64,000 bases of DNA from Owenweeksia sp965214115 (GTDB taxonomy: Bacteria > Bacteroidota > Bacteroidia > Flavobacteriales > Schleiferiaceae), in the NCBI GenBank assembly GCA_965214115.1, contig CBDCAU010000009.1:248001-312000 (forward strand), written 5' to 3'. Numbering within the stretch: the stretch's first letter is position 1; the number at the start of each line of letters is the position of its first letter. A program made the translations under genes and the position numbers. Of the stretch, positions 17,094 through 25,857 are shown piece by piece. The notes beneath the pieces were generated by a model. That model saw only the letters and a list, made by a program, of their open reading frames with translations, was not told where the DNA came from and ran no database searches.

Positions 17094-18137
17094 CTATATA
17101 CCCACAGGCTGTGGACTGTGGACTGTTGGCTGTGGACTGCTGACTATCGACCGTGGACTGTACTCCGCTGCCAACTCCGCAATCGCCCGAATATGCTCCG
17201 GCCCCGTCCCACAACACCCGCCAATTACATTGACCAGCCCAAGGTCTAAGTACTCCTTGATTTGCGCCGCCATTTTTTCTGGTGTTTCATCATATTCACC
17301 AAAAGCGTTGGGCAGGCCAGCGTTCGGGTGGGCGCTTATCGCGAAAGGGGCTTCGCGCGCCAGCACCTGCAAATATGGGCGCAACTGACTGGCGCCCAGC
17401 GCACAATTCAATCCCACGGAAAAAAGTGGCGCGTGCTGGATGCTGATGAGGAATGCCTCGGCAGTTTGGCCGGAAAGGGTGCGGCCGCTGGCGTCGGTGA
17501 TGGTGCCGCTGACCATTATCGGCAGTTCGCGGCCGATTTCATCAAATAATTCCATAATCGCGAAAAGCGCGGCCTTGGCGTTGAGGGTATCGAAAACGGT
17601 TTCCACCAAAAGACCGTCCACGCCGCCGCGCACCAGTTCGCGGGCTTGTTCGAGATAATTTTTGCGCAAAGTGTCAAAGTCGATGGCGCGGTAGCCGGGG
17701 TTGTTCACGTCAGGCGAGAGGCTGGCAGTTTTGTTGGTCGGCCCCATTGAACCGATGACGAAACGTGGTTTGTCAGGATTTTTGGCAGTGTATTCATCGG
17801 CCGCTTCCCGCGCGATTTTAGCGGACTGGAAATTCAGCTCCGGCACCAAATCCTGCATATCGTAATCGGCCATCGAAATGCGGGTGCCGTTAAAAGTGTT
17901 GGTTTCGATAATGTCCGCGCCGACTTCCAAATAGGCGGCGTGGATGTCTTTGATAATTTGCGGTTGGGTGAGGGAGAGCAAGTCGTTATTCCCCTTCAAA
18001 TCAGAAGGATAATCCGCGAACCGTTCGCCACGATAATCTTCTTCGGAGAGTTTGTAATCCTGAATCATCGTGCCCATTGCGCCGTCCAAAACGAGGATGC
18101 GCTTTTCCGCCGCAGCGGCCAAAGGATGTGTTGCCAT
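17094..18137 (-). CDS. Methionine synthase, homocysteine-binding (N-terminal) half
   Basis: A 347-residue homocysteine S-methyltransferase domain equal to residues 1-340 of full-length MetH. It has LVLDGAMGTMIQDYKL at the N-terminus, ADIIETNTFNGT, the zinc cysteine in GLNCALGA, and the zinc pair in NVIGGCCGTGPEHI. The last 20 or so residues (SPRSIVSS then SPQPTVHSPQPV) are encoded by the intergenic heptad repeat and look like a fortuitous extension. With the second metH gene it forms a split B12-dependent methionine synthase. It is the first gene after the SAM riboswitch. Confidence 0.95.
   Translation of the reverse strand: MATHPLAAAAEKRILVLDGAMGTMIQDYKLSEEDYRGERFADYPSDLKGNNDLLSLTQPQIIKDIHAAYLEVGADIIETNTFNGTRISMADYDMQDLVPELNFQSAKIAREAADEYTAKNPDKPRFVIGSMGPTNKTASLSPDVNNPGYRAIDFDTLRKNYLEQARELVRGGVDGLLVETVFDTLNAKAALFAIMELFDEIGRELPIMVSGTITDASGRTLSGQTAEAFLISIQHAPLFSVGLNCALGASQLRPYLQVLAREAPFAISAHPNAGLPNAFGEYDETPEKMAAQIKEYLDLGLVNVIGGCCGTGPEHIRAIAELAAEYSPRSIVSSPQPTVHSPQPVGI
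17100..17162. repeat. GTGGACT heptad repeat overlapping the metH1 3' end
   Basis: Degenerate tandem units of the type CTGTGGA/GTGGACTG run from about 17104 to 17162. They encode the last codons of metH1 and are the inverted counterpart of the arrays at 16559-16668. Confidence 0.65.
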
Positions 18138-18269
18138 AGTTTTTTATTTTACTACGACCCTTCCAAAAAGATGTCAATGGATTTGTTGCGGTGAACTCCT
18201 CTCATCTTTCTCTTCCGACGCTGTGGTCGTGAACGTTGCCGTCCTTCTATCGATGTTCGATTTTTTTCA

Positions 18270-18373
18270 AAATCTCAATCGTGAATCAAAGAGTGGGAAG
18301 TGGCACCCGGCTGGCCCGGGTTGCCAAGACGTCAAAGGGCCCAATCCCTCGGTCTTTCTGGATAAGTCAGGGG
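18270..18373 (-). promoter_or_regulatory. SAM-I (S-box) riboswitch
   Basis: The minus strand reads CTTATCCAGAAAGACCGAGG, GGATTGGGCCCTTTGAC, GTCTTGGCAACC and GGGTGCCACTTCC in order. These are the conserved core of the SAM-I aptamer (CTTATCnAGA, GAGGGA, GGCCC, GGCAACC, GGTGCC, TTCC). Helix P2 (AAGAC/GTCTT) and P3 (GGCAnCCCGG/CCGGGTGCC) pair as expected. P1 (CTTATC with GATTGAG, one bulge) is weaker. The aptamer lies about 130 nt before metH1, so SAM excess would shut down the methionine operon. I could not assign the expression platform. Confidence 0.9.
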
Positions 18374-18756
18374 CAAAGAAAAGGTACAGAGAGCAGCCGG
18401 CAAAATTCAATCGACAAAAGTTGGAACGCTTGCTCTTTTTGATGGAAGGGTCGAAAAACTTTGTGCCTTCGTAGAAAACGAGCGGTCCAAAATCAGAATA
18501 ATAAGTAAATCCCTCGACTTTTTTCTGCGAAGGCGGGGCAGAAGATTTCCAAATCCAAAACTCGAAATCCGAAACCATCGCGGACTTGCGGGATTTAAGT
18601 TTAAAGTGGGAAAATTCAAAACGCGGCGGGTAGAATCCTGAAGGTTTTGAATTTTTGGTTTTTACCGTTTAGTCCCGCACGTGCGGGATTGTTTGTTATT
18701 TGATTTTTAGGATTTAGGATTTGTTTGATTTTTGGTTCTTAGAGTTTAGAATTTAA
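18374..18756. other. Intergenic region upstream of the riboswitch
   Basis: No convincing gene. It contains the perfect palindrome TCCCGCACGTGCGGGA at 18673-18688 and degenerate GGATTTA/GATTTTT heptad-like repeats at about 18640-18745, close to the end of the response regulator gene. The promoter for the SAM riboswitch transcript should lie here but no box stands out. Confidence 0.4.
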
Positions 18757-19443
18757 CTAAAGCTCATCTACCAGCCGAAACCCCTCGCTGTGTACGTTCA
18801 CGATGGCCACTTTCGGGTCTTGGTTTAAGTATTTTCGGAGCTTTGCCACGTACACATCCATACTCCGTCCGGTGAAATAATTGTCATCTTTCCAGATTTT
18901 TTTCAGTGCGTCCGAGCGGCTTACCAATTGGTTTTTGCGCTGCGCCAAATAATGCAACAGCGCACCTTCTTTCGGGCTTAATCGGTTCTCTTTTCCATTA
19001 ATAGAAAGTTTCCGCAAATCGCTGTGATATTGATAGTTGCCAATCGAAAATTCTTTTTGCTCGGCCTCTTCCGTGGTCGTGCGGGTCAGGATGGCTTTTA
19101 TTTTATGGAGCAAGATTTCCGAATCGAACGGCTTGGTCAGGTAATCGTCGGCGCCGGTTTGGTAGCCTTTCAAAACATCCTCTTTCAACGATTTTGCGGT
19201 GAGGAAAATCAATGGCATTTCGGGGTCTATTTCTTTGATTTCGCGGCCCAAGGTGAAGCCGTCCTTGTGCGGCATCATCACGTCGAGGATGCACAAATCC
19301 GGCTCGTTTTGGCGAAATTCCATCAGGCCCTCGCGCCCGTCTTTGGCCAAGATGATTTGGTAGCCGTTCATTTCCAGATAGTCGCGCAGCACCGTCCCAA
19401 AGTTCGGGTCGTCCTCCACCAGCAAGATTTCTTTTTTGTCCAT
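18757..19443 (-). CDS. OmpR/PhoB-family response regulator
   Basis: A 228-residue two-domain regulator. The receiver domain has acidic pair E10/D11-D12, phospho-acceptor D54 (CILDVMMPHKDG), T82 and K104 (DDYLTKPFD). The C-terminal winged-helix DNA-binding domain contains LSPKEGALLHYLAQRKNQLVSR and SMDVYVAKLRKYL. It resembles the RprY-type regulators of Bacteroidota. The start overlaps the stop of the kinase gene as ATGA, so the pair is translationally coupled. Confidence 0.95.
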   Translation of the reverse strand: MDKKEILLVEDDPNFGTVLRDYLEMNGYQIILAKDGREGLMEFRQNEPDLCILDVMMPHKDGFTLGREIKEIDPEMPLIFLTAKSLKEDVLKGYQTGADDYLTKPFDSEILLHKIKAILTRTTTEEAEQKEFSIGNYQYHSDLRKLSINGKENRLSPKEGALLHYLAQRKNQLVSRSDALKKIWKDDNYFTGRSMDVYVAKLRKYLNQDPKVAIVNVHSEGFRLVDEL

Positions 19444-20993
19444 CAGTTTTGATTTTGTTGGATCGGGACACGGATGGTAAAAGTGCTGCCCGCCCCTTTT
19501 TGGCTTTCCACCTCGATAGTGCCGCCGTGGGCCTGCACCACGCCCAGCGCGTAGCTAAGCCCCAGCCCGTGGCCTTTCACGTTGTGGATGTTGCCGCCTT
19601 CCGCGCGGAAAAAGCGGTCGAAAACGCGCTTTTGCGCCTCGGCGTTCATCCCGATTCCAAAGTCGCGAATCGCAATCCGCAGCTCGCCGTTTTGGATGAC
19701 ACCGCTCACTTTTATCTCGGGTGCCTCATCCGAATATTTCAGGGCGTTTTCCAAAATATTGATGATAGCGTTGGAAAAGTGGTTGCGGTCTATATTTAAA
19801 TGTAAATCATTGATATTGAAATCCTTGACCAAAGTGCCGCCCCTGCTTTCGAGCGAAAGCTGAATGTGCGAAATGCAATCCTCCAAAAGGCCCTCGATTT
19901 CCGTTTCCTGAAAATTGAGTTCCAGCTCCTTTTTGTCCATCATCGCCATCCGTAGCACGCTCTCCACTTGGCGGTTCATCCGCTGGTTTTCTTGGCGGAT
20001 CACCTCGCCGTAGCGTTGTATATTTTCGGGATTTCCAAACACGGCGGGGTTTTTCAGCGCGTCCGTGGCCAAGTTTATCGTGGCGATTGGCGTCTTGAAT
20101 TCGTGCGTCATATTATTGATGAAATCGGTCTTGATTTCCGAAATCCGCTTTTGGCGCAGCGAATACGAAATGGTTTTCCAAAAGGTGAAAATGATGGCGG
20201 CGGTAAAAAGCAAACTCACCAAAAAAGTGCCCCACAAAGTTTTAAAAAGAAAACTGCGCTTGTCGGGAAAACTCAGCAGGAGCTGGCTTTTCGCGAAGAA
20301 ATCATTCGGAAAAAGCGATGCCAAATGCTGGCCCTGCCGCGCGTCCCACTGTTCGCTGGCGCGGATGACCCTGCCGTTTTCCACGATGGAATATTCGTAG
20401 TCGAGATTGAGGCCGTGGGTTTTCAGTTCAAAATTCAGGATGCTGTCAAAGTCGCGCTGCGAAATCAGGTCGGCCTTTTTGGGCCGGAAGGTGCGGGCGA
20501 TCATTTGGTTCATCACTTCGTCCATCCGCTGGAAACGCTGGCGCATTCCCGAAAAATCCGTAAAGGCGACCTGAAAACTGGAATCGCCGTTGGAGATGAA
20601 AACCTGCCCCGAAACCCCGCCGAGGCTCTGCGAAATCCGCACGGAATCGTCGCTGGTTTTTTCAAGATTTACATTCAGGCTCCCTTCCGGCGTGCGAATG
20701 CGCAAGGACGTGTCGCAGTTGTGTTTCAGCCCAATCAGCGGGTTGCTTTCGGAGCTGAAATACGGCTCCATCCTAAAATTTTCGTTGAGCAGGCGGATGG
20801 TTTCCAAGGTCTCCATCCGGCGGGAAACGCCCTGCATCGCGGCGGCCACTTCTTGATCAAATTTTTCCGCTTTCAGATGATAGGCATTTTGCAGCCAATA
20901 CGCCTGAATCCCAGTGATACCGAGCAGGGAAATCGCCATTAGCGCGAAGAGGCCGTTGAGGCGGCGGCGTTTTTGTTTGATTTTCATCAGCAT
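19443..20993 (-). CDS. Membrane sensor histidine kinase
   Basis: A 516-residue kinase. There is a membrane helix at about residues 14-35, a periplasmic sensor region of some 220 residues, and a second membrane helix (LVSLLFTAAIIFTFW). The HisKA box is FINNMTHEFKTPIATINL with H297. The HATPase domain has N-box HFSNAIINILENALKYSD, G1 FGIGMN, and G2 GHGLGLSYALGVVQAHGG. No HAMP domain is obvious. It probably phosphorylates D54 of the adjacent regulator. The stimulus is unknown. Confidence 0.95.
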   Translation of the reverse strand: MLMKIKQKRRRLNGLFALMAISLLGITGIQAYWLQNAYHLKAEKFDQEVAAAMQGVSRRMETLETIRLLNENFRMEPYFSSESNPLIGLKHNCDTSLRIRTPEGSLNVNLEKTSDDSVRISQSLGGVSGQVFISNGDSSFQVAFTDFSGMRQRFQRMDEVMNQMIARTFRPKKADLISQRDFDSILNFELKTHGLNLDYEYSIVENGRVIRASEQWDARQGQHLASLFPNDFFAKSQLLLSFPDKRSFLFKTLWGTFLVSLLFTAAIIFTFWKTISYSLRQKRISEIKTDFINNMTHEFKTPIATINLATDALKNPAVFGNPENIQRYGEVIRQENQRMNRQVESVLRMAMMDKKELELNFQETEIEGLLEDCISHIQLSLESRGGTLVKDFNINDLHLNIDRNHFSNAIINILENALKYSDEAPEIKVSGVIQNGELRIAIRDFGIGMNAEAQKRVFDRFFRAEGGNIHNVKGHGLGLSYALGVVQAHGGTIEVESQKGAGSTFTIRVPIQQNQN

Positions 20994-21080
20994 CGTAACG
21001 CGAATTTAGGGGGATATTTTGGTGCGGCGCGCGGGTTTAACGCGGTTTTAACTTTTATTGGTTTTTTATTAGAATCGTTT

Positions 21081-21213
21081 GAAAATTTTGTTTTGATATG
21101 AAAAGTTCCGCTAAAGCGGAATAGGTTCACTCGATGCCTTTTTATTTTCGGCTAAAGCCAAATTGGGGTCGGCGCCATTCAATCGCCGCGCTAAAGCGAC
21201 GGCGCTATTGAAG
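21081..21213. repeat. CTAAAG palindrome element, copy 1
   Basis: First of two nearly identical 133-bp direct repeats. It holds three hairpins sharing the loop CTAAAG: TTCCGctaaagCGGAA, CGGctaaagCC and CGCCGCGctaaagCGACGGCG. It sits upstream of the histidine kinase gene. Confidence 0.85.
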
Positions 21214-21319
21214 CGACTCGCCACGTTCTCCAAAGGATTTTATATTTCGGTTGAATGATGGTGAATGGGAATCTTTGAGGTCACAAATTGTGACCTCAAA
21301 TAGTGGAATTTCTTTTTCT

Positions 21320-21452
21320 GAAAATTTTGTTTTGCGAATGAAAATTCCGCTAAAGCGGAATAGGTTCACTCGATGCCTTTTTATTTTCGGCTAAAGCCAA
21401 ATTGGGGTCAGCGCCATTCAATCGCCGCGCTAAAGCGACGGCGCTATTGAAG
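21320..21452. repeat. CTAAAG palindrome element, copy 2
   Basis: Second copy of the 133-bp element at 21081-21213, same orientation, differing at a handful of bases. About 106 bp of unrelated sequence, with AGGTCACAAATTGTGACCT palindrome at about 21279-21298, separate the two. No gene is seen in 20994-21602. Confidence 0.85.
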
Positions 21453-21499
21453 AACCGGCCCCCTCCCGATAATTTTGGAAAATTGCCTTTTTGCCCACC

Positions 21500-21570
21500 G
21501 CCCTATTGCGATTGCTGATTGCAAATTGTTGATTGCCGACTGTGAACTGCCGACTGCCAACTGTAACCTG
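21500..21570. repeat. Degenerate heptanucleotide repeat
   Basis: Units of seven bases of the type GATTGCn/GACTGCC/AACTGCC follow one another directly upstream of the glycosyltransferase promoter box. Confidence 0.5.
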
Positions 21571-21575
21571 AAAAC

Positions 21576-21583
21576 TACCTTTG
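21576..21583 (+). promoter_or_regulatory. Probable -7 box (TACCTTTG) of the glycosyltransferase gene
   Basis: Matches TAnnTTTG and lies 20 bp before the ATG at 21603, a spacing that implies a very short leader. No clear -33 box. Confidence 0.5.
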
Positions 21584-21602
21584 CCCGCCTCAATTTCCCC
21601 CG

Positions 21603-22313
21603 ATGCAAATCCATAAACTTTCCATCATCATCCCCGCCTACAACGAAGGGCGCACCATCTACAAAATCCTCGACAAAGTGCGCGCGGTGCGGCTTTTGAA
21701 CGATATTCAAAAAGAAGTCATCATTATAAACGATTGCAGCACGGACAATACCGAGGAGGCGATTTTGGAATATAAAAACGCCCACCCGGATTTCGATATC
21801 CAATATCACAAACACGAAAAAAACCAAGGCAAGGGCGCGGCGCTGCACACGGGAATCGCCAAAGCTACCGGCGATTACCTCATCATTCAAGACGCGGATC
21901 TGGAATACGATCCCGAAGAATTTAATATTCTGCTGAAACCGGTGATAAACGGCGTGGCGGACGTGGTTTACGGTTCACGGTTTATGGGCGGCAATGCGCA
22001 CCGTATCTTGTTTTTCTGGCATTCCATCGGCAATAAATTCCTGACCACGCTTTCCAATATCTTCACGAATCTGAACCTGACGGATATGGAAACGTGCTAC
22101 AAAATGTTCAAGACCAGCGTTGTACAAAGTTTGGATTTGAAGGAAAAACGTTTCGGCTTTGAACCGGAAGTAACGGCCAAAATCGCGAAGGTGCCGGGCA
22201 TCCGCATTTACGAAGTGGGTATCAGCTACTACGGCCGCACCTTTGCGGAGGGGAAGAAAATCAACTGGCAAGACGGGTTTCGGGCGATGTGGTGTGTTTT
22301 GAAGTATAATTAG
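21603..22313 (+). CDS. Family 2 glycosyltransferase (DPM1-like)
   Basis: A 236-residue GT-A enzyme of the polyprenyl-phosphate mannosyl/glucosyltransferase type. It shows the N-terminal nucleotide-sugar site LSIIIPAYNEGRTIYKIL, the NDCSTDNTEE segment, and the metal-binding IIQDADLEYDPEEF (DAD). VVYGSRF and TDMETCYKMF also match DPM1-like enzymes. It has no membrane helices, so it is the soluble form. It probably loads a sugar onto a lipid carrier for envelope glycans. Monocistronic. Confidence 0.92.
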   Translation: MQIHKLSIIIPAYNEGRTIYKILDKVRAVRLLNDIQKEVIIINDCSTDNTEEAILEYKNAHPDFDIQYHKHEKNQGKGAALHTGIAKATGDYLIIQDADLEYDPEEFNILLKPVINGVADVVYGSRFMGGNAHRILFFWHSIGNKFLTTLSNIFTNLNLTDMETCYKMFKTSVVQSLDLKEKRFGFEPEVTAKIAKVPGIRIYEVGISYYGRTFAEGKKINWQDGFRAMWCVLKYN

Positions 22314-22320
22314 GAGACGG

Positions 22321-22361
22321 GAACAGTCCACGGTCAACGGTCGACAGTCCACAGCCTGTGG
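22321..22361. repeat. GTCCAC heptad repeat with CCACAGCCTGTGG hairpin
   Basis: Same repeat family and orientation as 16559-16668: AGTCCACGG, GGTCGACAGTCCACAG and a terminal palindrome. Confidence 0.65.
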
Positions 22362-22457
22362 GCAAAAATCACTTCGTTGATGTTCGGAGGTGCTTTCCCG
22401 TTTTGGATTCCCCGAGCCGATTCTGTATTCTGAAACCAGACTCCCGAAACCTCCCCT

Positions 22458-24767
22458 CTAAAAAGTGTACGCCACCGAAATGGTGGGCATTATCGGCAAT
22501 TGATCCACGCGCTTGTTCTGATTCCTATCGTAATAAAAAATATTCTGATAATTCAAAATATTGGTGGCGCCCGCCGAAACGATGAGTTGCTGATATTTTG
22601 AGATTTCGAAGGTCTTTTGGATGCTGACGTCCACGCGGTGGTAGTTGGGCAGGCGCTTGGTGTTCAGGTCGCCATACAATACGTCCAGTTGCCCGTTTTC
22701 GGTAGTGTAATCGTAGGAGACGCTGGGGTTGCCTTGGTCGTTGGTGAAAGGTTGCTGCGCGTAAAACGCCCGCGTGGGCGTAAAGGGAAAGCCCGTCCCG
22801 AAATTGTAGCGCAGGCTCAGTTCCCAGTTTTTGTTTTCGCCGAAAATGTAGTTCCCCACCAAGTTCACGTTGTGGCGGCGGTCGAAATACGGGAAATATT
22901 CCTGCAGGCCATCGTCGCGGGTGATGTAGCCCAGTGAATAGCCCATCCACAAATAAAGTTTTTCAGTGCGGTATTTTGCCAAGAAATCCACCCCGCGCGC
23001 CAAACCTTTTTCCACGATAAAAGGCGTTTCGAAAATGTCGTCAATGTCCGGATTGTCGCCACTGTACAGGCGGTTGCGGTTCACATTGGTGATTTGGCTG
23101 AAATTTTTTAAATAGCCTTCAATGTTCAAAGTGAGATTATCGGTGGCCTCGATTTCGATACCCGCCACCACGTGCTGGGCTTTTTGCAAAGAAGTGGTGA
23201 TTTCCTCGCCGCGAAACTCGTCCGGCGTATTCACCGAACCGCTCAAGAAACCGTAGAACAGATTCACCACATCGCGGTCGGAATTGGAAGCAAATAAATT
23301 TTGTGAATACAAACCGGCGGCGGCTTTAAAGCGCAAATTTTCGGTAAGATTGTATTTGAGGCCCAACCGCGGCTCCAGCGAAAGTTCACTCTGCGAACTG
23401 TAGTAATGCAGGCGCATTCCAGGTTCTATCAAAATGCGGTTTCCCGCGTATTTATATTGTAGGTAGCCCGCCAGTTCGTTGGTATTGTCTTCGCTGCCCG
23501 TTCGCAAGTCTGCCTCGTTTACCAAGCTGACGCTGGTGCGGTAGCCGATGGCTTCCAAGCCGTATTTCAGTTCGTCGTTTTCCCTCAAAAAGTAATTGAA
23601 ATCCAAACCGAAATTGAACCCGTTGATGCTGCTGGTGCTGGGCGCGCCGTTGCTCACCGAGGTAATGTCATAGCTGGACAAACTCAGGTTTCCTTTGATC
23701 AACACGCTGGCGGTGGGCGGCACGGCGGTAAATTCCAGACCGCCGCCGTAGCTGTCCCAGTCCACGGAATTGTTGCCGGAGAATTTTACCCCGTCGCGAA
23801 ACGAAAACCCGAAACCGCTGATCTTGGAGCCATTATCAGCTTGGGCGGTCAGCTTGGCGTAAATATCCGTGAACGTGAAGGGCAGTCCATCGAACTCCGT
23901 TTCTACATAGGGATAAAAGACGCTGCTGGTCTGATTGAGATAACTCGTTTTGGCGGACACCAAAAAAGAGGTGGCGGCACGGCCGTTTTCGTCTTTTTTG
24001 CCGAGCGGCGTTTCCAGCAAAGCCTTGGCGGTGTAAGTGCTGGCGGAGAGTTTCCCCGAAAATTTCTTGCGGTTGCCGTCGCGGGTGCGGATGTCCATCA
24101 CCGCGCTGTTGCGGCTGCCATATTCCGCGTTGAAACCGCCGGTATAAACGTCCGCACTTTGAATGATATCCGCATCAAAAACCGAGAAAAACCCGATGCT
24201 GTGGAAGGGATTGTAGATAATCGAGCCATCCAAAAGAATCAGGTTTTGGATAGGCGCGCCGCCCCGGATGTAAAGCTGGCCGCCTTGGTCGCCCGTGGTG
24301 GTAACGCCCGGCAACACTTGGATGGCCTTGATAATGTCCGCATCGCCGCCCACCGAAAATTGTTGGATTTCTTTGGGGTTGAGCGACACCACCCCCGTCA
24401 AAACTTTCGTCTCGCGCTCTTGACGGTCGGCGCGCACTTCCACGTCCTGCAACACCTCGCTGGACGATTCCAGATAAACTTTCATCGGCACGATCCGGCC
24501 GTCTTTTACCGAAACATTTTCGGTGTAATTGGCGTAGCCCACAAAACTTACCACCACCGTATAATCGCCCGCCGGCACTTCATTCAGCAAAAAATAACCG
24601 TCGTCGTTTGCCACCGCGCCGATGGTGGTGCCCTGCAAAACGATGTTGGCAAAAGGCACCGGCGCATCGGTTTCTTTGTCGTTTACAAAACCGCGGATTT
24701 TGCCGCTCTGCGCGGAAATCGCCACCGAGAAAAGGAACAGGATTGGGAGGAGGATTTTTTTCATCAT
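22458..24767 (-). CDS. TonB-dependent outer membrane receptor with CarboxypepD_reg-like domain
   Basis: A 769-residue receptor with a signal peptide (FLFSVAISAQS). A carboxypeptidase-regulatory-like domain spans about residues 23-105 (GKIRGFVNDKETDAPVPFAN, GDYTVVVSFVGYA). The plug domain follows (VLPGVTTTGDQGGQLYIRGG; SADVYTGGFNAEYGSRNSAV), then a 22-strand barrel ending TISVAYTF. No SusD gene is adjacent, so it is not a standard polysaccharide-utilisation pair. The ligand is unknown. MM at the start leaves two possible ATGs (24767 or 24764). Confidence 0.93.
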   Translation of the reverse strand: MMKKILLPILFLFSVAISAQSGKIRGFVNDKETDAPVPFANIVLQGTTIGAVANDDGYFLLNEVPAGDYTVVVSFVGYANYTENVSVKDGRIVPMKVYLESSSEVLQDVEVRADRQERETKVLTGVVSLNPKEIQQFSVGGDADIIKAIQVLPGVTTTGDQGGQLYIRGGAPIQNLILLDGSIIYNPFHSIGFFSVFDADIIQSADVYTGGFNAEYGSRNSAVMDIRTRDGNRKKFSGKLSASTYTAKALLETPLGKKDENGRAATSFLVSAKTSYLNQTSSVFYPYVETEFDGLPFTFTDIYAKLTAQADNGSKISGFGFSFRDGVKFSGNNSVDWDSYGGGLEFTAVPPTASVLIKGNLSLSSYDITSVSNGAPSTSSINGFNFGLDFNYFLRENDELKYGLEAIGYRTSVSLVNEADLRTGSEDNTNELAGYLQYKYAGNRILIEPGMRLHYYSSQSELSLEPRLGLKYNLTENLRFKAAAGLYSQNLFASNSDRDVVNLFYGFLSGSVNTPDEFRGEEITTSLQKAQHVVAGIEIEATDNLTLNIEGYLKNFSQITNVNRNRLYSGDNPDIDDIFETPFIVEKGLARGVDFLAKYRTEKLYLWMGYSLGYITRDDGLQEYFPYFDRRHNVNLVGNYIFGENKNWELSLRYNFGTGFPFTPTRAFYAQQPFTNDQGNPSVSYDYTTENGQLDVLYGDLNTKRLPNYHRVDVSIQKTFEISKYQQLIVSAGATNILNYQNIFYYDRNQNKRVDQLPIMPTISVAYTF

Positions 24768-24800
24768 AAAAAATAACAGGGGGCAAATATCCGCAATTGG

Positions 24801-25805
24801 TTACGCATAAACGATTTTGAAGAGCAATTCGCGCAAAAGCTCGTGGTCGGGAATGTTCCCTGCTTCGATGCCTTTGGATTTGGTGTCGCATTCGCGCAGA
24901 TACTCCACGATGCGCACCAGTTTTTTCAGGTTGTAATTCTTGGCCGCATTTTGATAGTCGCCTACAAAATAAGGGTTCACTTTCAGTACGCCGGCCAGCG
25001 CGCGCGGGTTTTTGTCCTTGGCGGTGTGTACTTGCATCAGTTTTACAAAATAGGTAAAAAGCACCCCCACCGTCATCACCAGCGGATGGTCTTTGGGGTT
25101 GGCCGCAAAGTAGTTTTGGATTTTAATCGCTTTCACAAAATCCTTTTTGCCCAGCGCATTCTGCAGTTCAAAAACATTAAAATCTTTGCTAATGCCGATG
25201 TTTTCTTCCACCGCATTTTCGTCCACCGTGCCGCCTTTTTCCACCACCAGCTCCAGTTTTTGCAGCTCGTTTTCGATGCGGCCCAAGTCCGTCCCCAAGC
25301 TGTCGGCCAGCAGTTGCAGCGCTTTGGGCGTGGCGCCGTAACCTTTCGATTTCAATAGTTGCCCGATCCACTGCGGCACTTGGTTGTCGTACAGTTTCTT
25401 CGACTCCATCACCGCGCCCGCGTTGCTCAGCGCTTTGTAAATCTTGGTCCGCTTGTCCAGCTTTTTGTTTTTATAACCAAAAACGAGGACGGTGCTTTTC
25501 TGTGGGTTTTTCAGGTAATTTTCCAGTGCCTCGTCCATCTTGCGCAGGTGCTGGGCTTCCTTTACGATGATCACCACGCGCTCGGCCATCATCGGGTAGC
25601 GGCGCGCCTCGGCGGTCACCGTGCGGATGTCCGTTTCCAAGCCGTACAGAATGGTCTGGTTGAAACTTTGCTGGTCTTCCTGCAGCGCGGTTTTTTCGAT
25701 TTTGGAAATAATCTTGTCGATGAAATACGGTTCATCGCCCATCAAAAAATAGACGGGGCGGAACTTGCCGGCGGAGATTTCTTTGAGGATTTCTTGGTAG
25801 GTCAT
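24801..25805 (-). CDS. holA: DNA polymerase III delta subunit
   Basis: A 334-residue clamp-loader subunit that opens the beta clamp. Family features are the N-terminal FRPVYFLMGDEPYFIDKI, VVIIVKEAQHLRKMDEAL, and the C-terminal collar helices (VLFTYFVKLMQV, RELLFKIVYA). The ATG at 25805 is chosen because it follows a perfect promoter; a frame extension to 25835 would run through the promoter. No Walker motif is expected in delta. Confidence 0.93.
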   Translation of the reverse strand: MTYQEILKEISAGKFRPVYFLMGDEPYFIDKIISKIEKTALQEDQQSFNQTILYGLETDIRTVTAEARRYPMMAERVVIIVKEAQHLRKMDEALENYLKNPQKSTVLVFGYKNKKLDKRTKIYKALSNAGAVMESKKLYDNQVPQWIGQLLKSKGYGATPKALQLLADSLGTDLGRIENELQKLELVVEKGGTVDENAVEENIGISKDFNVFELQNALGKKDFVKAIKIQNYFAANPKDHPLVMTVGVLFTYFVKLMQVHTAKDKNPRALAGVLKVNPYFVGDYQNAAKNYNLKKLVRIVEYLRECDTKSKGIEAGNIPDHELLRELLFKIVYA

Positions 25806-25813
25806 CGAGGGGG

Positions 25814-25844
25814 CAAAAGTAAGGGCAGCCCCCAATCCCCCAAA
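25814..25844 (-). promoter_or_regulatory. Promoter of holA (-33 TTTG, -7 TACTTTTG)
   Basis: On the minus strand TTTG (25841-25844) and TACTTTTG (25814-25821) are 19 bp apart, 9 bp from the ATG at 25805. The -33 box lies within a CCCCCAAAGGGGG palindrome. Confidence 0.65.
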
Positions 25845-25857
25845 GGGGGTTTAAAAA

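Noticed and set aside
18267..18578. 103-codon minus-strand ORF
   Set aside because: It runs through the SAM riboswitch core, which explains the sequence conservation; no protein features.
22458..24767. SusC of a polysaccharide-utilisation locus
   Set aside because: No SusD gene adjoins it, and the length (769) is short for SusC; it is an ordinary TonB-dependent receptor.
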